Shown: positions 43,894 to 51,601 of the stretch, piece by piece
Layout: every line of letters starts with the position of its first letter
Numbering within the stretch: the first letter of the stretch is position 1
Origin: Mycobacterium sp. E2479
GTDB taxonomy: Bacteria; Actinomycetota; Actinomycetes; Mycobacteriales; Mycobacteriaceae
Assembly (NCBI RefSeq): GCF_001667925.1
Contig: NZ_LZJR01000165.1
Span: forward strand, 38,322 to 102,321
Length of the DNA: 64,000 nt
Reading direction: 5' to 3'
Made by a program: the position numbers and the translations under genes
The notes under the pieces: generated by a model
What the model was told of the DNA's origin: nothing
Database searches by the model: none
Seen by the model: the letters and a program-made list of their open reading frames with translations, nothing else

Positions 43894-45363
43894 CTAAACC
43901 GCCACCGGCACACGCTTTTTCGCGAACTTCAAGCCTTCGTCGTCGACCTTGCCACGCCGGATGGTGCGCATGTCGATGAAGTAGTTCTGCTTGAGCCGCC
44001 ACGGTGCCCGCGACCCCGACTTGGGCAACAGGTCCATCGAACGCCGGAAGTAGCCGGGAGTGAAGTCCATGAACGGCAGCTCGTCAACGTCATTGCCCGG
44101 GTGCTGAGGCTCCACGAAGTCAAAGCCTTTGGCGTCCATGTAGTTCAGCAATCGGCAGACGAATTCGGAGACCAGGTCAGCCTTCAGCGTCCAGGACGCG
44201 TTCGTGTATCCGAAGGTGATGGCGAAGTTCGGCACACCGGAAAACATCAGGCCCTTGTAGGTCATCAGTGAGGTCAGATCGATGTCCGCACCGTTGCGGG
44301 TCGGCTTCACCCCGCCCAGCAACTGCATGTTCAACCCCGTTGCGGTGATGATGATGTCGGCCGCCAGCTCTTCACCCGAGGTGAGCCTGATACCGGTCTT
44401 GGTGAACCGCTCGATGGTGTCGGTGACGACGTCGGCCTTACCGTGGCGGATGGTCCGGAAGAAGTCGCCGTCGGGCGCCAGGCACAGCCGCTCATCCCAG
44501 ACGTTGTAGCGCGGGCCGAAGTGCTTTTCGACGTCGTAGCCCTCCGGTAGGCGCCGCTGCGCCATGGTCATCAACGTCTTGCGCATATAGCCCGGCGCCT
44601 TGCGGGACAGCTGATACTGAAAGGTACTGAACGCGATAGCTTTCCACCGGTTGGCCATATGCGCGAGGCGGTCGGGCAGCAGTCGGTTCGCCTTGACTGC
44701 GAAGGGATCAACACCGGGCAGCGAGCCGATGTAGGTCGGCGAGCGCTGCAGCATCGTGACGTGCCCGGCGCCCGAGTTGACCAGGGCGGGAATCAGGGTG
44801 ATCGCGGTGGCTCCGGAACCGATGACGACGATGCGCTTGCCCGCATAGTCGAGGTCCTCCGGCCAGTGTTGCGGATGGACAATGGTGCCCCCGAAGTCGT
44901 CCGCGCCGGGGAAGGTGGGCGAATATCCCTCGTCATAGTTGTAGTAGCCGGTGCAGGCGAACAAGAACGAGCACGTGATCTCGCTCTGGCCGCCATCGCT
45001 CTCGACGGTCAGGGTCCAGAGGTTGTCGGCATCGGACCAGTCGGCGGCCACCACCCGGTGGCGGTAGCGGATGTGCGGCTCGATCCGGTTCTCGACCGCG
45101 GCTTCTTTGATATAGGACTTGATCGACGCTCCGTCGGCGATGGACTTCGCCGATCGCCAGGGCTTGAACCGGAAGCCCAGGGTGAACATGTCGGAGTCCG
45201 ACCGGATCCCCGGGTATTTGAACAGGTCCCACGTTCCGCCGAGGTCGGCGCGGCGTTCGAGAATGGCGTAGCTCTTTGTCGGGCAGCGTTCCTGCAGGTG
45301 CCAGGCCGCGCTCACGCCGGAGATGCCGGCGCCCACGATGAGGACGTCAAGGTGCTCAGTCAT
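43894..45363 (-). CDS. ethA: Baeyer-Villiger monooxygenase EthA
   Basis: FAD- and NADPH-dependent monooxygenase known to activate the prodrug ethionamide. The 489-residue protein starts VLIVGAGISGVSAAWHL (first Rossmann motif, residues 11-16), has the BVMO fingerprint F-x-G-x3-H-x3-W at Phe157, Gly159, His163, Trp167, and the second motif VVIGSGATAITL. It is divergent from ethR with 77 bp between the two starts, all of it occupied by operator repeats. Converges with rraA 4 bp away. Confidence 0.97.
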   Translation of the reverse strand: MTEHLDVLIVGAGISGVSAAWHLQERCPTKSYAILERRADLGGTWDLFKYPGIRSDSDMFTLGFRFKPWRSAKSIADGASIKSYIKEAAVENRIEPHIRYRHRVVAADWSDADNLWTLTVESDGGQSEITCSFLFACTGYYNYDEGYSPTFPGADDFGGTIVHPQHWPEDLDYAGKRIVVIGSGATAITLIPALVNSGAGHVTMLQRSPTYIGSLPGVDPFAVKANRLLPDRLAHMANRWKAIAFSTFQYQLSRKAPGYMRKTLMTMAQRRLPEGYDVEKHFGPRYNVWDERLCLAPDGDFFRTIRHGKADVVTDTIERFTKTGIRLTSGEELAADIIITATGLNMQLLGGVKPTRNGADIDLTSLMTYKGLMFSGVPNFAITFGYTNASWTLKADLVSEFVCRLLNYMDAKGFDFVEPQHPGNDVDELPFMDFTPGYFRRSMDLLPKSGSRAPWRLKQNYFIDMRTIRRGKVDDEGLKFAKKRVPVAV

Positions 45364-45376
45364 GAATCCAACGCTA

Positions 45377-45431
45377 TCAACACCGTGTTGAACTAGTCAA
45401 CACCCTGTTGAAATTCTCGACACGGTGTAAA
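45377..45431. promoter_or_regulatory. EthR operator with three palindromes at 20-bp spacing
   Basis: TCAACACCGTGTTGA (45377), TCAACACCCTGTTGA (45397) and the weaker TCGACACGGTGTAAA (45417) start exactly 20 bp apart, placing them on one face of the helix. The 55-bp span equals the operator length reported for M. tuberculosis EthR, which binds cooperatively. Confidence 0.85.
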
Positions 45432-45440
45432 GTAGCGCCC

Positions 45441-46079
45441 GTGACTACTGTCGGTTCCGCGCGCACCCACCGAGGCAGGCGTTCGGCGCGCCCGTCCGGC
45501 GACGACCGTGAACTGGCCATTCTGTCCACCGCCGAGCGACTGCTGAAAGAGCGCCCCCTCGCCGACATCTCGGTCGACGACCTGGCCAAGGGGGCCGGAC
45601 TGTCGCGCCCGACGTTCTACTTTTACTTCCCGTCGAAAGACGCGGTGTTGTTCACCTTGTTTGAGCGCGTGATCATGGAAGCCGACTCCGCGCTGGAGAC
45701 CATGGTCGCCAATCCGCCCGCCGATCTGAAAGCGTTGTGGCGCATAGGGATCAATGTCTTCGTCGAGACGTTCGGTGCACATCGGGCGGTGTCGCTGGCC
45801 GCCGACGCCGCGCGCACCAACAAGGACGTCGGCGAGCTGTGGTCTCGCTTCATGCAGAAGTGGGTTGATCACACCACCACCGTGATCGAAGCCGAACGCG
45901 CTCGCGGTGCGGCGCCGGTGACGCTGCCGGCCCAGAATCTCTCCGCGGCGCTGAACCTGCTCAACGAGAAGGTCATGCTCAGCTCGTTCGCCGACGGGCG
46001 ACCGTCGGTGCCCGACGAGCAACTGCTCGACACGCTGGTGCACATCTGGGTCAGCAGCGTCTACGGCAAAGCCTGCTGA
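45441..46079 (+). CDS. ethR: TetR-family repressor EthR
   Basis: Represses ethA and itself. The 212-residue protein has RRSARPSGDDRELAILSTAE followed by the HTH segment ADISVDDLAKGAGLSRPTFYFYFPSKDAVL; the C-terminal domain keeps the hydrophobic ligand-pocket pattern and LDTLVHIWVSSVYG end. The GTG at 45441 starts just after the third operator repeat and matches ortholog length; a longer in-frame start would run through the operator and is rejected. Confidence 0.95.
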   Translation: MTTVGSARTHRGRRSARPSGDDRELAILSTAERLLKERPLADISVDDLAKGAGLSRPTFYFYFPSKDAVLFTLFERVIMEADSALETMVANPPADLKALWRIGINVFVETFGAHRAVSLAADAARTNKDVGELWSRFMQKWVDHTTTVIEAERARGAAPVTLPAQNLSAALNLLNEKVMLSSFADGRPSVPDEQLLDTLVHIWVSSVYGKAC

Positions 46080-46101
46080 CCACGGGTGTCGGGGCCGTAT
46101 G

Positions 46102-46115
46102 CGAACATATGTTCG
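46102..46115. promoter_or_regulatory. LexA (SOS) box overlapping the dinB3 start codon
   Basis: CGAACATATGTTCG is a perfect 14-bp palindrome and matches the mycobacterial LexA consensus TCGAAC-N4-GTTCGA except for the two outer bases. The ATG of dinB3 is its eighth to tenth base, so LexA binding would block transcription at the start site. Confidence 0.82.
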
Positions 46116-47323
46116 TGCGGTGCGATGCTTCCATCCTGCACGCGGACCTCGACTCGTTCTACGCGTCCGTCGAACAACGCGACGACCCCACTTTGCGCGG
46201 CCGCCCGGTGATCGTCGGCGGCGGTGTGGTGCTGGCCGCGAGCTACGAGGCCAAGGCATATGGCGTGCGTACGGCCATGGGCGGCTCGCAGGCGCGAAGG
46301 CTGTGTCCACACGCCGTCGTGGTGCCCCCGCGGATGAGCGCCTATTCGCGCGCCAGCGACGCCGTCTTCGAGGTGTTTCGCAATTGCTCTCCGATCGTCG
46401 AGGCGCTATCGGTGGACGAAGCCTTCCTCGATGTCGGCGGACTGCGCCGGGTAAGCGGCAAGCCGGTCGCGATCGCCGAGCGGTTGCGGGCGGACGTGCG
46501 CGACCACGTCGGTCTGCCCATCACCGTCGGCGTCGCCCGCACGAAATTCCTCGCCAAGGTCGCCAGCCAGGAAGCCAAGCCCGACGGACTGCTGCTGGTG
46601 CCGCCCGATCAGGAGCTGACGTTCCTGCGGCCGCTGCCGGTGCGCCGGCTCTGGGGTGTGGGCGCGGTGACCGCCGAGAAGCTGCGCGCGCACGGCATCG
46701 TGACCGTCAGCGACGTCGCCGAGCTCAGCGAGTCCGCGCTGGGCTCGATGGTGGGTGGTGCGATGGGTCGCCAGCTGTACGCGTTGTCCCGCAATATCGA
46801 CCGCCGCCGGGTGACCACCGGCGTGCGTCGCCGGTCCGTCGGCGCTCAGCGGGCGCTAGGACGCGCCGGAAATACCATGTCGCACAGGGAAATCGACGCC
46901 GTAGTGGTGGATCTTGTCGACCGCATCACCGGCCGCATGCGGGCGGCGGCGCGTACCGGTCGCACGGTGGTGCTGCGGCTGCGCTTCGACGACTTCACCC
47001 GGGCGACCCGCTCGCATACGTTGCCGTGGGCCACCTCCTCCACGGCGCCAATTTTGGCCGCCGCACGCCGACTGGTCGCGGACGCTGCGCCGCTCATCGC
47101 GCAGCGCGGACTGACGTTGGTCGGGTTCGCGGTGTCGGGCATCGACCGCAGCGGGTCCCAGCAGTTGACGCTGCCGTTCGGCGAGCCCAAGCACCGCGTG
47201 CCCGGCGACGACATCGATGCGGCCATCGACCGGGTGCGCCGGCGCTACGGCAAGTCAGCGCTCACTCCCGCGGTGCTGCTTGGCCGCGATCCGGGCTTCG
47301 AGATGCCGCACTTGCCCGACTAA
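46109..47323 (+). CDS. dinB3: Y-family DNA polymerase IV, DinB3 type
   Basis: Translesion polymerase. The 404-residue protein has the catalytic residues Asp13 in LHADLDSFYASVE and Asp103/Glu104 in SVDEAFLD, the steric-gate pair Phe17-Tyr18, a helix-hairpin-helix around LWGVGAVTAEKL, and a little-finger domain ending with QQLTLPFG, close to a clamp-binding motif. Environmental mycobacteria carry a third DinB next to ethR, which I recall as DinB3; M. tuberculosis lacks it. The gene lies 29 bp after ethR. A valine codon nearby gives alternative starts, but the ATG inside the SOS box is the best. Confidence 0.92.
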   Translation: MFVRCDASILHADLDSFYASVEQRDDPTLRGRPVIVGGGVVLAASYEAKAYGVRTAMGGSQARRLCPHAVVVPPRMSAYSRASDAVFEVFRNCSPIVEALSVDEAFLDVGGLRRVSGKPVAIAERLRADVRDHVGLPITVGVARTKFLAKVASQEAKPDGLLLVPPDQELTFLRPLPVRRLWGVGAVTAEKLRAHGIVTVSDVAELSESALGSMVGGAMGRQLYALSRNIDRRRVTTGVRRRSVGAQRALGRAGNTMSHREIDAVVVDLVDRITGRMRAAARTGRTVVLRLRFDDFTRATRSHTLPWATSSTAPILAAARRLVADAAPLIAQRGLTLVGFAVSGIDRSGSQQLTLPFGEPKHRVPGDDIDAAIDRVRRRYGKSALTPAVLLGRDPGFEMPHLPD

Positions 47324-48327
47324 TTCGTCCCGGTCCACTCCAGCAGCTTGTCCGCCGGCCAGGTGTTCACGATCCGGTCGACGGGGACGCCCGCGTCCAG
47401 CGCGCGCTGTGCGCCATATCCCAGAAAGTCGAGCTGGCCCGGCGCGTGGGCGTCGGTGTCGATGGTGAACACGCATCCGATCTCCAGCGCCAGGTTCAGC
47501 AGCCGGCTCGGCGGATCACGCCGCTCGGGCCGCGAGTTGATCTCGACCGCCGTGCCGTGATCGCGGCATGCGGTGAACACCGCCTCGGCGTCGAACTTGG
47601 ACTCCGGCCGGATGCCACGATTCCCGGATACCAGCCGGCCGGTGCAGTGACCGAGCACATCGGCGTGCGGGTTGGTCACCGCGCGCAGCATGCGCCGGGT
47701 CATCGCGGCGGCATCCATCGACAGCTTGGAATGCACGCTGGCCACCACTACGTCGAGGCGGTCGAGCAGCTCGGGTTCCTGGTCGAGGCTGCCGTCGTCG
47801 AGGATGTCCACCTCGATCCCGGTCAGGATGCGCATCGGTGCGAACTGCTCCTGCAGGCCCTCGATGACGTCGAGTTGCTTGCGTAACCGCTCCGGCGACA
47901 GGCCATTAGCGATGGTCAGCCGCGGTGAGTGGTCGGTCAACGCACAATATTCGTGGCCCAGCGCCGCGGCGGACGCCATCATCTCCTCGATCGGCGCCGA
48001 GCCGTCCGACCAGTTGGAGTGCAGATGCAGATCACCCCGCAGCGCGGACCGGATCTCGCCGCCACCGAGATCTTCGGCCGTGGAACGCAGTTCGACCAGC
48101 AGGTCGGGCTCGCGGCCAGACCACGCCTGGTCGATGACTTTGGCGGTCTTGGGGCCGATACCCGGCAGGGTCTGCCAGCTGTTGGCCTGCCCGTGACGCT
48201 CCCGGGTCGCGTCGTCGAGCGCCTCGATGATGTCGGCCGCGTTGCGATAGGCCATCACGCGTCTGGGATCGTGGCGGCTGCGGTCCTTGAAGTAGGCGAT
48301 CTGCCGTAACGCCGCTACCGGATCCAT
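47320..48327 (-). CDS. PHP-domain protein with helix-hairpin-helix (PolX-like)
   Basis: Ortholog of Rv3856c, 335 residues. An N-terminal helix-hairpin-helix (LPGIGPKTAKVIDQAW, residues 54-69) is followed by a PHP phosphoesterase domain with the metal-site histidines and aspartates GDLHLHSNWSDG (His101, His103), ALTDHSPR, GIEVDIL, ASVHSKL, DVLGHCTGR and DTDAHA. It resembles the C-terminal half of PolX without the polymerase domain, so nuclease or phosphatase action on DNA is likely. The stop codons of this gene and dinB3 overlap by 4 bp, tail to tail. Confidence 0.92.
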   Translation of the reverse strand: MDPVAALRQIAYFKDRSRHDPRRVMAYRNAADIIEALDDATRERHGQANSWQTLPGIGPKTAKVIDQAWSGREPDLLVELRSTAEDLGGGEIRSALRGDLHLHSNWSDGSAPIEEMMASAAALGHEYCALTDHSPRLTIANGLSPERLRKQLDVIEGLQEQFAPMRILTGIEVDILDDGSLDQEPELLDRLDVVVASVHSKLSMDAAAMTRRMLRAVTNPHADVLGHCTGRLVSGNRGIRPESKFDAEAVFTACRDHGTAVEINSRPERRDPPSRLLNLALEIGCVFTIDTDAHAPGQLDFLGYGAQRALDAGVPVDRIVNTWPADKLLEWTGTN

Positions 48328-48349
48328 GACTCCCAGTGTGCCCACGCGG

Positions 48350-48390
48350 TGACTGCGAGCGCGGCGGAGCCGGGCGCCGCAGGTCGCCGC
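48350..48390. repeat. Third, inverted copy of the 38-bp stem-loop repeat
   Basis: TGCGAGCGCGGCGGAGCCGG and following bases match the reverse complement of the 6395-6486 repeats at about 27 of 31 positions. As there, it lies directly beyond a stop region of a minus-strand gene and upstream of the next gene in line. Confidence 0.6.
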
Positions 48391-48404
48391 TAGACCACCG
48401 CGCA

Positions 48405-48836
48405 TCAGATGAGCTGGCCGACGACGAATCCGGCGAGCAGCACACTGAACCCGCCGATCTCGCCGACGATCAGCAACGCCATCGCCACCGCGATGCTGCG
48501 GTCGGCGTTTTCGAACTGGTTGACGGTGTCACGCCGCGCTCCGTGGTAGATGTAGGCCAGGATCGCCGCCACGAAGAAGAAGACGACCACGCCCGTGGCG
48601 GTGAGGTTCACCCAAACCGGCCAGGCGCTCAGCTGAACGAAGGCAGCGAGCAGCAGCGTCGCGAACGAATACAGCAGCGCGGCGCGGTGCGCGATGTCGA
48701 CGTAGGGGTGCGCGAGGTGGGTCTGCGACGTCATCATCTCGCGGTATTTCCATACGCCCAAAACCAGTGCAAGCAAGAAGATCAGGCCCGCCGCCAGCAG
48801 GGTGATCTTGGTGTCTATTCCGAGGGAGCCAGTCAT
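48405..48836 (-). CDS. Four-helix integral membrane protein (longer form of Rv3857c)
   Basis: A 143-residue protein with four hydrophobic segments (about 10-28, 54-72, 76-95 and 116-138). The M. tuberculosis gene at this place is, as I recall, only about 65 codons, so the present form is probably the intact ancestor. No catalytic motif is visible. Divergent from the F420-type oxidoreductase with 51 bp between starts. Confidence 0.82.
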   Translation of the reverse strand: MTGSLGIDTKITLLAAGLIFLLALVLGVWKYREMMTSQTHLAHPYVDIAHRAALLYSFATLLLAAFVQLSAWPVWVNLTATGVVVFFFVAAILAYIYHGARRDTVNQFENADRSIAVAMALLIVGEIGGFSVLLAGFVVGQLI

Positions 48837-48887
48837 CGCGCGGTTGAGTTTAGTTGCCCTTCATAAACACCGGCTAACGTCGTTGTC

Positions 48888-49739
48888 ATGCGATTCGCTT
48901 TCAAGACTTCTCCGCAGAACACCACCTGGGCGCAGATGCTCTCCGTCTGGCGAGCCGCCGATGACATCGAGGTCTACGAGTCCGGCTGGACGTTCGACCA
49001 CTTCTACCCGATCTTCTCCGACAGCGCCGGGCCCTGCCTGGAGGGCTGGACGACGCTGACCGCGCTCGCGCAGGCCACCAAGCGGCTGCGGGTGGGGACT
49101 TTGGTGACCGGGATCCACTACCGCCATCCCGCGGTGCTGGCCAACATGGCGGCGGCGCTGGACATCATCTCGAACGGACGGCTCGAGCTGGGGATCGGCG
49201 CCGGCTGGAACGAAGAGGAGTCCGGCGCCTACGGCATCGAACTGGGCAGTATCAAGGAACGCTTCGACCGCTTCGAGGAGGCGTGCGAGGTGCTGACCAG
49301 CCTGCTCAGCCAGCAGACCACCGACTTCGACGGCAAGTTCTACCAGCTCAAGGGTGCTCGCAACGAGCCCAAGGGTCCGCAGCGGCCGCACCCGCCGATC
49401 TGCATCGGCGGCAGTGGGGAGAAGCGCACGCTGCGGATCACCGCTCGCTACGCCCAGCACTGGAATTTCGTGGGCGGTCCGCCCGACGTGTTCGCCCACA
49501 AGCGTGACGTTCTGGCCTCGCACTGTGCGGACATCGGCCGCGATCCCAAGGAGATCACGCTCTCGGCACACCTGCGCCTGGAGCCGGACCTGAACTACGG
49601 GAAAGTCATCGAGGACGCGGCCGGGCTGGCCGCCGAAGGCTTAGATCTGGGCATCGTCTACCTTCCCCCGCCACACGACCCGGCCGTGCTGGAACCGCTC
49701 GCCGAGGCGATCCGGGACTCGGGTTTATCCACGCGGTGA
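48888..49739 (+). CDS. Luciferase-like F420-dependent oxidoreductase
   Basis: A 283-residue member of the LLM class. The TIM-barrel fold shows VYESGWTFDHFYPI near the N-terminus, the cofactor loop GTLVTGIHYRHPAVLANMAAALDIISNGRLELGIGAGWNEEE, and the late PPICIGGSGEKRTLRITARYAQHWNFVG. Mycobacterial members of this class mostly use coenzyme F420 rather than FMN. The substrate is unknown. The gene is not in this position in M. tuberculosis as I recall it. Confidence 0.9.
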   Translation: MRFAFKTSPQNTTWAQMLSVWRAADDIEVYESGWTFDHFYPIFSDSAGPCLEGWTTLTALAQATKRLRVGTLVTGIHYRHPAVLANMAAALDIISNGRLELGIGAGWNEEESGAYGIELGSIKERFDRFEEACEVLTSLLSQQTTDFDGKFYQLKGARNEPKGPQRPHPPICIGGSGEKRTLRITARYAQHWNFVGGPPDVFAHKRDVLASHCADIGRDPKEITLSAHLRLEPDLNYGKVIEDAAGLAAEGLDLGIVYLPPPHDPAVLEPLAEAIRDSGLSTR

Positions 49740-49839
49740 TGCCGTTTTCCCGGCGCATTTTCGAACCGCCCGGCGAAAATTTTGCCAAGCACCCCAGAGC
49801 AAACCCGCCGCGCGCCAGTTGGGGCGCCCGGGCAGGCGA
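49740..49839. other. Short gap after the LLM oxidoreductase
   Basis: Nothing recognisable apart from modest palindromes (CGCCAGTTGGGGCGCC). Both flanking genes end here. Confidence 0.4.
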
Positions 49840-49980
49840 TCACGCGCCGAAAAGCAGCCAGTCCTGTGCGGTCACCAGCCGCTCATGCTTGGCTGGAAAT
49901 TCGCGACTTTTCACCGGGTGACGCAACCATGACCAGGCGATTCGCCCCATCCGTGTTCGAGGTAATGGGTGGATATGCAC
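49840..49980 (-). CDS. Overlooked 46-residue ORF downstream of gltD
   Basis: On the minus strand a GTG is preceded by AGGAGAG at 6-bp spacing and opens a 46-codon frame, VHIHPLPRTRMGRIAWSWLR then HPVKSREFPAKHERLVTAQD and a short end WLLFGA. It is basic and amphipathic with no membrane helix. A perfect CRP palindrome lies 54-69 bp upstream of the start. The combination of operator, ribosome-binding site and frame in otherwise empty DNA is the evidence. Codon bias is only moderate, and an ATG ten codons in could be the true start. Confidence 0.45.
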   Translation of the reverse strand: MHIHPLPRTRMGRIAWSWLRHPVKSREFPAKHERLVTAQDWLLFGA

Positions 49981-50033
49981 AAGAATCTCTCCTGCGATCA
50001 GTCCGTTCAACCGGGAAACCGGTGTGACCCCCA

Positions 50034-50049
50034 TGTGAGCGGGCTCACA
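50034..50049. promoter_or_regulatory. Perfect CRP-type palindrome
   Basis: TGTGAGCGGGCTCACA fits TGTGA-N6-TCACA without a mismatch, the consensus for mycobacterial CRP (Rv3676). It lies between the end of gltD and the small ORF on the same strand, so it most likely controls the latter or a small RNA. Confidence 0.75.
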
Positions 50050-50134
50050 ACGGGCCATTAGACACCTGACGTCTGGCAAACAGTGGGAGACTCGCCGGAC
50101 GAAGTCGACGGTGTTTCTGGAGTGACTGATGTTA

Positions 50135-51601
50135 CTACTGAAGCGGCACCGCGGTGGGCTTGATCGGGGCCGGCAGCGCGGTAGCCCCCATCAGGAACCG
50201 GTCCGCTGCGGCCGCCGCGGCCCTGCCCTCAGCTATCGCCCAGACGATCAGCGACTGGCCACGACCCATGTCACCGGCAACGAAGACGCCCGGAACCGAC
50301 GTGTCGAAATCGGCCCCGCGGGCGACGTTGCCGCGCTCGGTGAGTTTCACCTCGAGGTCGGTGAGCAAGCCCTCGGTCTCGGGGCCGACAAATCCCATCG
50401 CCAGCAACACCAGGTCGGCCTCGAGTTCGAACTCGGACCCCTCCACCTTGACGAATTTGCCGTCTTGCATGGTCACCTCGTGCGCCTTGAGCGCCGTCAC
50501 GTGACCGTCTTCGCCGGCGAATTCCTCGGTGTTGACCGAGAACACCCGTTCGCCGCCCTCTTCGTGCGCCGAGGACACCCGGTACATCAGCGGGTAGGTC
50601 GGCCACGGGGTGGACGGCGCGCGTGTCTCCGGCGGGCGCGGCATGATCTCGAACTGGTGGATGACGGCCGCGCCCTGCCGGTGCGCGGTGCCCAGGCAGT
50701 CGGCGCCGGTGTCCCCGCCACCGATGATGACGACCTTCTTGTCTTTGGCGGTGATCGGCGGCTCCCCGTCGGGGCCCAGCACGTCGTCGCCTTCCTGCAC
50801 GCGGTTACCCCACGGCAAATATTCCATCGCCTGGTGGATGCCCTGCAGTTCGCGGCCGGGGATCGGCAGATCGCGCGCTGCCGTGGCACCGCCGGCCAGC
50901 ACCACGGCGTCGAACTCGGCACGCAGTTGCTCGGCGGTGATGTCGACACCGACATTGACCCCGACGCGGAATTCGGTTCCCTCGGCCCGCATTTGGTCCA
51001 GCCGGCGGTCCAGGACGCGCTTTTCCATCTTGAATTCCGGGATGCCGTAGCGCAGCAGTCCACCGATGCGATCGGCCCGCTCGAACACGGTGACCGTATG
51101 GCCGGCGCGGGTCAGCTGCTGGGCGGCGGCCAAACCCGCCGGACCGGAACCGACCACGGCGACCTTCTTCCCGGTCTTCGTGTCCGGCGGTAACGGCCGC
51201 ACCCAGCCCTCGTCGAAGGCCTTGTCGATGATCTCCAGCTCGATCTGCTTGATCGTCACCGGATCCTGGTTGATGCCGAGCACGCAGGCAGGTTCGCAGG
51301 GAGCCGGGCACAGCCGCCCGGTGAAATCCGGAAAGTTGTTGGTGGCGTGTAACCGTTCGATGGCATCGCGCCACCGGTCCCTGCGCACCAGGTCGTTCCA
51401 TTCCGGAATCAGGTTGCCTAGCGGGCAACCGTTGTGGCAGAACGGAATACCGCAGTCCATGCAGCGGGTCGCCTGTTCGCGCAGGGTCTCGTTGTCGAAT
51501 TCTTCGTAGACCTCGTGCCAGTCGCGCAACCGCAGCGGGACAGGCCGGCGCTTCGGCAGTTCCCGATGCGGGTATTTCAGGAAGCCGCTCGGATCAGCCA
51601 T
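50135..51601 (-). CDS. gltD: Glutamate synthase small subunit GltD
   Basis: Flavoprotein that passes electrons from NADPH to the large subunit for conversion of glutamine and 2-oxoglutarate to two glutamates. The 488-residue protein has N-terminal iron-sulfur cysteines CMDCGIPFCHNGCPLGN and CPAPCEPAC, an FAD motif VVGSGPAGLAAAQQL, and an NADPH motif VVIIGGGDTGADCLGT. The ATG overlaps the end of gltB by 8 bp and gives the M. tuberculosis length; a longer frame inside gltB is rejected. Confidence 0.98.
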   Translation of the reverse strand: MADPSGFLKYPHRELPKRRPVPLRLRDWHEVYEEFDNETLREQATRCMDCGIPFCHNGCPLGNLIPEWNDLVRRDRWRDAIERLHATNNFPDFTGRLCPAPCEPACVLGINQDPVTIKQIELEIIDKAFDEGWVRPLPPDTKTGKKVAVVGSGPAGLAAAQQLTRAGHTVTVFERADRIGGLLRYGIPEFKMEKRVLDRRLDQMRAEGTEFRVGVNVGVDITAEQLRAEFDAVVLAGGATAARDLPIPGRELQGIHQAMEYLPWGNRVQEGDDVLGPDGEPPITAKDKKVVIIGGGDTGADCLGTAHRQGAAVIHQFEIMPRPPETRAPSTPWPTYPLMYRVSSAHEEGGERVFSVNTEEFAGEDGHVTALKAHEVTMQDGKFVKVEGSEFELEADLVLLAMGFVGPETEGLLTDLEVKLTERGNVARGADFDTSVPGVFVAGDMGRGQSLIVWAIAEGRAAAAAADRFLMGATALPAPIKPTAVPLQ

